This document shows, piece by piece, positions 57,201-64,000 of a DNA stretch of 64,000 nucleotides (positions within the stretch are counted from its first letter, which is position 1; every line of letters begins with the position of its first letter). The translations under genes and the position numbers were made by a program. Under the pieces are notes generated by a model. That model made no database searches. It saw only the letters and a list, made by a program, of their open reading frames with translations, and was not told where the DNA came from. Source of the stretch: Triticum aestivum. Its lineage: Eukaryota; Streptophyta; Magnoliopsida; Poales; Poaceae. The stretch is from positions 224,147,325-224,211,324 of the forward strand of contig NC_057808.1 of assembly GCF_018294505.1 (NCBI RefSeq), given 5' to 3'.

Positions 57201-57525
57201 AAAACAGGTTAGCCCAAGATCAAAGAGCGAGGTCCCCATGGACATTGTATCATCCCATGGCAGTGGCACCGGCCCAATCATGCATTATGAATTGCCAACT
57301 GCTGATGCTCTAGAGGCTAACCTAGTGGTAGAAAGAGATTCTGCTTCTGCACTTAGATATGAAGTTGACATGTTGAGGAAGCAAACAGCACAATCAGTAG
57401 CAGTACTCAAGACAACCATTAAATATTTGGTGGATTTCAAAATGAAGCAAGCTGAGACTCACCACATTGTTAAGGTCCTGAAGGAAAAAAGGAAACTAAA
57501 TTCCCACTTGGTAAATCATAGGTGA
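54222..57525 (+). CDS. Four-exon gene for an unrecognised 170-aa protein
   Basis: Exons: 54222-54246 (MPKRRPEL plus one base), 54395-54450, 54529-54642 and 57208-57525. Every junction has GT/AG borders (GTATCC, GTAAGT, GTAAGT donors; TTTTTTAG, AAATGCAG, AAAACAG acceptors) and all phases agree (1, 0, 0). The protein is hydrophilic: a basic start, RGMQGAQGLHIQASGNMDLY, a Lys/Arg motif EHPKRKQSCSEP, and a C-terminal exon with VVERDSASALRYEVDMLRKQ and SVAVLKTTIKYLVDFKMKQA that reads as an amphipathic coiled coil. It ends HLVNHR. No known domain. A nuclear role would fit the basic motifs but is only a guess. Intron three (2.6 kb) holds a decayed copy of exon three, a Tourist-like MITE and other repeats. 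Agreement of four phases supports a real gene; expression is unproven. Confidence 0.6.
54698..56060. other. Repeat-like insertion in intron three
   Basis: Begins at cagtggcggatccatg ... ccaggggcgaacat, a start typical of several plant DNA transposons and retroelement ends, and contains ccctatggtggcgtcgcccct near 56037 that could be the other end. Terminal inverted repeats are not convincing by eye. The short minus-strand frame at 55224-55451 is not supported as a gene. Confidence 0.35.
56340..56453 (+). pseudogene. Decayed duplicate of exon three
   Basis: Matches 54520-54646 in order: accaatgcag before the exon, gtatccaagcaattg against catccaagcaagtgg, ccatggact, then aagcgaaaatgaagttgcag and tgtgcctgtacaaagaacta followed by gcataag. 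Stops and small indels destroy the frame. It marks an internal duplication of the gene. Confidence 0.55.
56509..56884. mobile_element. Tourist-like (PIF/Harbinger) MITE
   Basis: Element 56512-56881 with inverted ends gagcatccacaatgtt and (reverse complement) gggcatccacaatgtt. The 3-bp target duplication tta is at 56509-56511 and 56882-56884. Subterminal gcctcc/ggaggc repeats. No coding capacity. Confidence 0.8.
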
Positions 57526-58999
57526 AATGCTCTTTCCATCGTTGAATAACCTTTGTGTTGTTTGTTAATGTAATCAATCAAACCATTTGTTTTAGAGATC
57601 ATGTAATAATTGTTTTTTATTTTTTATTTTTTGGTTTGTAATTTTATTTGAGCACAAGTCTGTATTAATTGATAAGACTCGGAGACATTTCATTTTGATT
57701 GTTGTGCCAGACCTACAAATATGACAATCGGGCTGAATGTGCATTCAGCAATAATAGTAGTATAGATGGACCATAAGTGGCACGCATCGGAAAGGGCCAA
57801 GATGCTGTAGTAGCTTGGCTAAAAAAAGGATGTTGTTGTAGCAAAGAAAAGTACAGCGGCCTGGCTTATTTATGTTAGTTGATATTATTGATCCATATAC
57901 TCTATAAGTGTTTTATATGTCTATTAGTTCTGTACATTCTTGGTTGATTGACTCGGTATTTGAATCTTGATACATCACTTGTGTACATATCTAAATGGGA
58001 GTACACATTATGCTACGTGTGACAATTGAGTTGGACATGAAGTGTTCCAAATATTCGAATACACCTTAAACTGGATTCTAGCTTCTGAATTTGAGTATCG
58101 GCATTTGTAAACCATATTCATATATGAAAGTGGAATACATCTTTGTCGTCCTTTTGAAGATATATTAAAACACATAGAATGATTTATAAAGATTCGTATA
58201 GGAATACAAAATGGATTTGAATTTAGTTGCCAGGGTAAACATGGATGCTCATTGTCCCAAAATTCGAAAGAAGCGGCAAAATGTCCACTCCCACGTCGGC
58301 TGCCCGAAGCCAAGTGTTTGGGAGATAGAAATTACTGTCTACCCATTACACGGACAATCCATCGGCCCAATTTCCACTGCTCTAAATAGGGGTAGGATAG
58401 TAACTTCAATTAGACATGACACGAGCGCCTCTGAGCCCATTCCGACACGGTGGGCGCCAAACATGGGCGGCAAAACACATTTGATTCAAGTTTGTCCGAA
58501 AGACCTCTCTTTCTCCCTCCATTTCCCCATTGATACACGGTGGGTGGCAAAACAAACTCGACTCGGCCGAAATCGATGTAGGCAAATATTTTCAATAGGG
58601 GCAGGTTTGTAACTTCACTCAGACGTGACACAACCGCCCTACCTGTCAGCCCCGTTCATACACCATGGGTGCCAACCATGGGCGCCAACCACCCTCTCCT
58701 CGCCCAAAATCGCTCTGGGCAAATATTGGCGAGATGCGAGATTACCGTCGTATCCCCAACCGACGAGACGTCCAAATTTTAAACGGGGGCTAAGTTCGTA
58801 ACTTTCCCATATTTCAGACAGGCGCGTCCCAAAAACATGGTTCCCCGTACCTCTCCCTCCATTTTCCCATTCATACACCGTCCGCGCTAGAACACCATCC
58901 CCACACCAGCCTCCGTCCGCCACCCCATCCATCGCCGCCGTTCTCCACCACATCCAACGCCGCCGTCCTCCACCACATCCATCGCCACCGTCCTCCACC
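57526..58999. other. Intergenic region after the four-exon gene
   Basis: AT-rich to about 58220. From 58360 a phrase containing nACGGTGGGnG(C/G)CAA, ggggnaggnttgtaacttca and ccctccatttycccattnat recurs two to three times at 160-250-bp spacing (58430, 58540, 58660, 58850), a diverged tandem duplication that looks like promoter sequence. Confidence 0.45.
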
Positions 59000-59305
59000 A
59001 TGCCGGAGCACCTACCAAGACCGCGTCGTCCACTGCTAGAGATGGACGTTTCTCATCCACGGCGACGGACCAAGAGTCTTGCATCACGTCCTCTCGCTTC
59101 ATCAGCGTCGTCGTCCTCTTTGCCGGGGCCGCTCACACGACCTTCTCTTCCACCACAACGAGACTTATCCCCCGATGCACCCATCTACCGTCGCAGATCT
59201 GCTTCAACGCCACCGACAGCCATCGCACCTCCGATGCCTACACGGCGCCGCAAGAGAGGTGGTACTTCATATCTCCTCAACTTTTTGATCTCAACCAGAA
59301 AATAG
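59000..59305 (+). CDS. Candidate first exon or short hypothetical gene
   Basis: MPEHLPRPRRPLLEMDVSHP opens a 101-codon frame after a leader with repeated tccaccacatccatcgcc. The product is Pro/Ser/Arg-rich without recognised domain. A donor-like AGAGAG/GTGGTAC near 59255 would make it the first exon of a gene whose remainder is not seen before the retroelement at 60086. The composition also fits an untranslated leader. Weak call. Confidence 0.25.
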   Translation: MPEHLPRPRRPLLEMDVSHPRRRTKSLASRPLASSASSSSLPGPLTRPSLPPQRDLSPDAPIYRRRSASTPPTAIAPPMPTRRRKRGGTSYLLNFLISTRK

Positions 59306-60085
59306 ATCTTAACTTGGTTACTCTACTTTCTTTTTAGCTTAGAATTTAGTTCTTAGTTCGAAGCAAACAATGGCTGCTAAATATCATTTCTCCGGTTTCC
59401 CCCTTTTATGATCACTATACGATCAGAATACGTGCTTCGTCATAATAGCACTGCTTGACCCATCAAGCTAAACAAGCTTAGTTGTTCAAATACGAATCTG
59501 ATATTATTAAAACAGATTCGTTTAATTGGTCAGCTAAATGTTCCTAAATTAGTTTCGAACATGCATGTTCGCGGCTCGGGTGTGTATCTCTACAGGGTGC
59601 CCACGGTGGGCCGGCCCACCCTGGTATTTTGGGTCGTCCCAGGCCCTGATTCTCCTCTGTTCTGCTGCGCGCTTCCGATCTCTACTCGCCCCCAGCCGCC
59701 TGCCTCGCCGGCGACTTGCCGTCCTCAGATGGCATGACTCTAGGAGGAGACGCCGGACTAACAGGAGGTCAGGAGCCGCTCGCCCAACAGCGTCACCGCT
59801 GCCCGGGAGCGCCGCCGTGCCTACCTTCCCAGTCCGTTCAGGGCTCAGGCGTGCAGCACCCACTAAGCCAACCCGATTTATCCTGAGGTAAGTCCTCAAC
59901 ACTCAGCAGCCACTCCTCATCACCCATTTTCTAATTGATTCATTACTCATTAGGCAGGACTGTCATTAGGGTTTGTTGTGTGCTCAGTGCTACCTACACT
60001 TAATGGTTCAGATGTATTTCAGTAATCTTTAGTACCTGTAAAGTTCACAGGGTTTTCAAAATTCCGGCCCTAGGAACAAACACTA
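59306..60085. other. Region before the second Tat-like element
   Basis: 59595-59640 carries ggtgggccggcccaccctgg, a palindromic phrase typical of some plant transposon ends, followed by GC-rich sequence with no credible gene. The flank of the LTR is cacta (60081-60085); its partner lies outside the window. Confidence 0.4.
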
Positions 60086-61293
60086 TGTCGGGTGGTTGGT
60101 GCGACATATGCCAAGGGATGGCTTATCATTGTGGGAGCCAATAAAGCGTCGCCGGTGCCTGGAAACGGGATGAGGCGAAGACATGCACGCCGGCGGATCT
60201 TACCTAGGTTCGGGGATATCCGAGGAGATAACACCCCTAGTCCTGCTCTGCGGGGTCTCCGCATGATCACTAAATCGATGAAAGGTAGCTACAATCGCTC
60301 CTAGAGCTGTTGAGATCAAGGGAGAAGAAGAACAAGGCTAGCTCTTGCTTCTCTCTATCTATGGTGTGTGTGTTATGCTAAGAAGGCAACTCTATGCTCA
60401 GAGGCCAACTATGCTTAGGTGCGAACCCTTTGCATGGGTGCTCCGGGGGGTTTATATAGGCCTACCCCCGGGGGTACAATGGTAATCCGGCTGGGCTCTG
60501 GTCCCAGCCGTCAGTGTCTACGCTCGCCGGCTTCTCCGCCGGCTGCTGGGTCCCGCCGGCTGGTGGGTCCCGCCGGCCGCCGGCTACTCGGTCGACAGGC
60601 CGGCCCCACCACATAGGGTCTTGTCGGCGGCTGCTTACTGTAGCCTCGCCTGTGATGACGAGGGCTTTGTCGAGGTAAGCGTGGCTACAGTGGGCCGCCT
60701 CGGGGGCTATCACTGTAGCCTTACCTCGTCTTGTCTCCTTAATGGGGCTCCTGCTTCGAGGAAGGGAGTAGCCGGCTTCTGGAGGCCGGCTATGCTCTTG
60801 GCCGACTGGGAAAGGCCGGGCCGCCTTCACGCCTCTCTCTGGCTGAAGGGGCCCGCCGCCCGCGGGCCGTACGGGAGTCGGTCGTGGGTGACGTCGAGGC
60901 CAACATGGCTACAGTGCCGAGCCGCACGGGAGACGTCCGTCCCGTACGGCCTCCTGTAGCCACGCCCGCCTCGGGCTTCGGGGGTAGTGGGCCGCACTGT
61001 GGCCACACCCCGTCACGTCGCCGTTATGTGGGAGTGGTTTGGAGTGGTTGTGGTCTTGGCCGGCTCCTAGGAGTCGGCGTCCTTCTTGGCCGGCTTCTTG
61101 GAGTCGGCCACCCCGTAGTCGTCCTGGGGAGGAGTTGGTGAGGCTGGGTCGCCTTCCGGGAGTCGGCTTTAGTGGTAGCCGGCCAGGGAAGGCGGCCCAA
61201 TGCTCGGAGTGCTTGGAGGCCCGAAGGCCTGATAATTTTTTCAGAAGAACCAGGGGCAGTCGGTAAGGCTACCCGTGGCCATTTACTCCGACA
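60086..61293 (-). repeat. 3' LTR of the second Tat-like element
   Basis: 1208 bp. On the minus strand it starts TGTCGGAGTAAATGGCCACG and ends CGACATAGT-side at CCAACCACCCGACA. TATA box TATATAAA on the minus strand at 60451-60458. Rich in GCCGGC and GTAGCC/GGCTAC inverted motifs. Confidence 0.85.
60451..60458 (-). promoter_or_regulatory. TATA box of the second Tat-like LTR
   Basis: TATATAAA followed by a C-run on the minus strand, inside the LTR. Confidence 0.6.
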
Positions 61294-61306
61294 GTAGTCC
61301 CCGAAG
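61294..61306 (-). promoter_or_regulatory. Polypurine tract of the second Tat-like element
   Basis: Minus strand CTTCGGGGACTAC directly before TGTCGG. It fixes the element's orientation. Confidence 0.65.
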
Positions 61307-61728
61307 CTGATTGGGCTTCGAGGTGGAGTGGGGTTTGAGAAGCTCGATCAGCTTCCTATCGTGACAAGCCGGCAGCTGGGAGCCGGCCTTGGTCAGGCGC
61401 GCCACCTGAGTCGAAATCTTCTGGAGTCGGAGGGCGGGAACCCGCTGGCACGTGCACCGGGCCGCGGGCCGGCCACGGGCCGCCGGCGAGCGACGTGGCC
61501 GGAAAGCCTGCCAGCCCACGCGCGTGACGGGACGTCGCCGCAGGGAGGGGGCCCGCCACGTCCGCGCCCCGGCCCAGGCGCAGATCCTTTGTATCCCGAA
61601 ACCGCCCGCATGTTCCGTGCGGCAGTTTCGGCTCGCATTTACGCGCAATAATCGCAAGACGTGGGGGGAGTGGGCGCAGTTAATCCCACGTCTCCCCCCC
61701 CACGTCCGGCCTCTTCGGCCTCGTGAGG

Positions 61729-61737
61729 CTATAAGTA
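61729..61737 (+). promoter_or_regulatory. Candidate TATA box of the antisense gene
   Basis: ggctataagtaggg lies about 140 bp before the ATG at 61875 on the plus strand, followed by a CT-rich leader. Confidence 0.5.
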
Positions 61738-61874
61738 GGGGGAGGTGGAGGGCGGCAGGCCCTCGCACGCTCCTCCTACTTCCACCGTCTTCTTCGCTCG
61801 CCCGTTCTCGCGACAGCGCCTCGCCGCCGCGCTCTTCCACCGCCCGCTCCTCCGCCGCCGTGCAAGCTTTCGCC

Positions 61875-64000
61875 ATGCCTCCCACCGTAGAGCAGCTTGG
61901 CGGGGATTGGGACGGCTCCAACGTCCATGATGACCACGTCGACTTCCTCCGCGACACACAGCGGCTGCCCACCGCGGACAAAGTGGAGGTCCGCCTCGCG
62001 CCGGCGAAGGAAATCAGGCCGGAGCCGCGGGAGGGCGAGCGGGTGGTCTTCTGCTCGCACTTCCTGCGCGGCTTCGGCCTGCCAGTGAGCGCCTTCTTCC
62101 GCTCCTGGCTGGAATTCTATCAGCTCCAGCCGCACCATCTCACCCCCAACGCGGTGGTGCTGCTGTCTGCCTTCGTCACCCTGTGCGAGGGCTATCTCGG
62201 CGTCCTCCCCACCCTTGAGCTCTGGGGGGAGCTCTTCCAGTCGAAGCTGGGCACACGCAGCAAGGGCGTGCCGGCTCATACTGGCGCCTTCATCGCGTCG
62301 TGGAGATCGGGCGCCGACAACCCCTTCCCCATCATCACGCTGATCCAATCGGTGAAGAAGTGGCAGAAGTCGTACTTCTACGTGCGGAACATCGCTCCAC
62401 GGGGCGACTACATCAACCTGCCGGCTTACGTAGCTGGCCCACCGGCGGGGAGGCTGCCCCAGTGGTCCTTCCGGGCGGTGACGCTGTCGCAGGCTGGAAA
62501 CGCCGCCATCGCCCGACTGCGGGTGATGGTCCAGTCGGAGGGCCTAACGGGGCCCGATCTTCTGGCTGCGTTCGTCACGCGCCGGGTTCTTCCGCTTCAG
62601 AGCCGGCCTCATCTGATCTGTCAGATGAGCGGCCAGCTCGATCCGAGCCGCATGTGCACCAAGGAGATGCCGCGCCATGAGGTTGCCTACATGGTGAATT
62701 ACCTCGCAAACTGCCAACTCACTGAAGAGTGGCAGTTTGGCAAGGAGCCGTATAGCCGAGCCAATCCTCCGCCTACGGTACGCTCCCCTTGTCTCTTTTT
62801 CTCTCTCTCTCTCTCTCAGCCTTGTTGCCGAGCATCTCTTGGCCGACTTTGAATTAGTCGGCTTGTTCTTCGACAGAGCCCTCTGCTTCGGCCGGCCAGC
62901 GGGTCAGACGCGGAGCGCCGCTTCGTCCCCGACCGGACCGAACACGACCTGGAGGACCCCGACCTGGGGGCGGTCCATATGGACGACGCCGTCGAGCCAG
63001 GCGGTGGCCCAGCCGGCGGTGAAGCAGGCGGCTCCGGGTTCACTGCTACCTTCGACGACTGGCCGGACAAGGATGAAGCCGAAGCCGTCCTGCGCCGCCA
63101 GCCGGCATCTGGACGCGGCGCGGGCTCCTCCACCGCGCAGCCTGCTCGGGGTGGAGGGCAGAAGCATCACGCCGCCCAGGGTCTATTCGGCAGCCGAATG
63201 AAGAAGCCCAGGGGCGGGGCGGCAGCCACCAGGCGGGAAGAGGCGGCCGCGAAGGCGGCTCGTTTCCGCAAAGTGGTGAAGCAACCGCAGACCGTGTCAG
63301 CGTAAGTTCTCTTTCTCTGTGTACTCTCTTTCTTTTCTTTGGTGGTTCTTGAACCTTTGTCTTCTTCTTCAACGATCAGAGCTCCGTTGTCACTTGAGCG
63401 GGCGGCTGCCGGCTCCGTCGTCGAGTCGCCAAGGGGCTCTGGGAGCACCACCCGCCGCGTGGACCCCCGCGCCGACCTCCAGGAGGCGACGGAAAGGAAC
63501 GCGCGGGAGGCGCGGGAGGAGCAGGAGGCACGGGAGGCGGAGGCACGGAGGGCAGCCGCCGCCCAGGCGGCTCGGGAGGAGGAGGCGGCGAAGGCACTCG
63601 CCGAGGCCGCAGCCAGGGCCCAGGCAGAGGCTGAGGCCGCGGCGGCGGCAGGGGAGGTTTTGATGGTCACCCCCCTGCGCACCATGGCGCCTGGGGACAC
63701 GGAGCCCTCGCCAGGGGGAGCCAGCGGCGACCAACCAGGGCTGGGGGGAAGCGGTGACGACGTCATCATCTTGGAGAAGGCGCCGGAGCCGACCCCTCCG
63801 ACTAGGGCGGCCCAAGGCGGCCAGCCTGAGCCTGCGCCCGCACAGTCGGCAGAGGGCGAGCCGGCTGTGAGGGCTGAGGTGGCGGTCCGGATTCCGCCAA
63901 GCCGGCGTGCGGGGAAGGCCGTGTCGGAGCCGCAGAAGGCTGCGTCGGAGCCACAGCCGGCCGTGGGCTCCAGCTCGTCGGCCCAAGATGCGGAGGCGGC
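61875..64000 (+). CDS. Antisense PF04195-type gene, intact as far as visible (5' part)
   Basis: Exon one is 61875-62777 (301 codons, MPPTVEQLGGDWDGSNVHDD); donor GTACGC. Exon two is 62877-63301 after TTCGACAG; donor GTAAGT. Exon three starts at 63380 after AACGATCAG and is open for 207 codons to the window edge. Phases are 0 and 2, and about 650 codons are seen without a stop. Residues 60-130 carry the PF04195-type domain: FLRGFGLPVSAFFRSWLEFY, HHLTPNAVVLLSAFVTLCEG, LGVLPTLELWGELF. Exon three begins with a strongly charged Ala/Glu/Arg helix (REEQEAREAEARRAAAAQAA) expected to form a coiled coil, then a Pro/Gly/Glu-rich part. The element's own LTR points the other way, so a separate promoter is needed. 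The gene may regulate its host element or act in trans; the function is not known. The frame may extend well past the window. Confidence 0.75.

Larger units (their letters stand above)
60086..64000 (-). mobile_element. Second Tat-like Gypsy element, 3' part, with antisense gene
   Basis: The LTR at 60086-61293 is followed on its right by a polypurine tract read on the minus strand, so the element is reversed and only its 3' end is in the window. A gene on the plus strand (antisense to the element) begins 580 bp inside, as in the element at 30597-46605. The 5' part, gag and pol are beyond position 64000. Confidence 0.8.

Overview
This is a gene-poor, transposon-dense stretch of a large grass genome, most likely a Triticeae species (bread wheat or a close relative such as Aegilops). 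The evidence is a BARE/WIS/Angela-type Copia element whose LTR starts TGTTGGAAATATGCCC, Stowaway MITEs with CTCCCTCCGT ends, a CACTA element starting CACTACAAAAAAAGACAC, and non-autonomous Gypsy-like elements of the kind common in wheat and barley. Family names are from recognition, not from a search. No bacterial-type operons, CRISPR arrays, rRNA genes or convincing tRNA genes are present.

Layout. (1) 1-9478: an older retroelement remnant split by a complete 7.3-kb non-autonomous Gypsy-like element on the minus strand (element A, 662-7945, TSD atcat). (2) 9479-11595: Gypsy debris with an integrase tail and a CCGGAACTTCCGG-type repeat. (3) 11596-about 22200: left end and subterminal repeat arrays of a CACTA transposon, split by a second complete non-autonomous element (element B, 11962-19537, plus strand, TSD gcgag). 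(4) 22200-30596: a low-copy island with two tandem B3-domain-like genes on the minus strand. One is broken (23394-24807). The other has five candidate exons (25835-28574), four of which join in phase, and it hosts a Stowaway MITE. (5) 30597-46605: a Gypsy element of probable Tat lineage (TSD ccagc) that has lost its pol region, carries an antisense gene next to its 3' LTR, and is split by a Copia element (32285-41051, TSD ctagg). (6) 46606-60085: a second low-copy island with a diverged 2.3-2.6-kb segmental duplication, a tandem array of foldback units, a broken small gene (50003-50704), a four-exon gene model encoding 170 aa (54222-57525), two MITEs and a 371-bp assembly gap (52670-53040). 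(7) 60086-64000: the 3' LTR and adjacent interior of a second, minus-strand Tat-like Gypsy element. Its antisense gene (61875 to the window end) is intact as far as visible.

How the parts relate. Nesting order is clear from target-site duplications: A lies inside an older retroelement, B inside the CACTA, and the Copia inside the gag of the first Tat-like element. Elements A and B belong to diverged families but share a tRNA-Asp primer site, an ORF ending in a similar basic motif, a 13-nt sequence after the ORF, paired RNA hairpins, the polypurine tract and U3. They look like two lineages mobilised by the same helper. The most interesting signals are these shared RNA elements, the antisense genes in both Tat-like elements, and the small four-exon gene.
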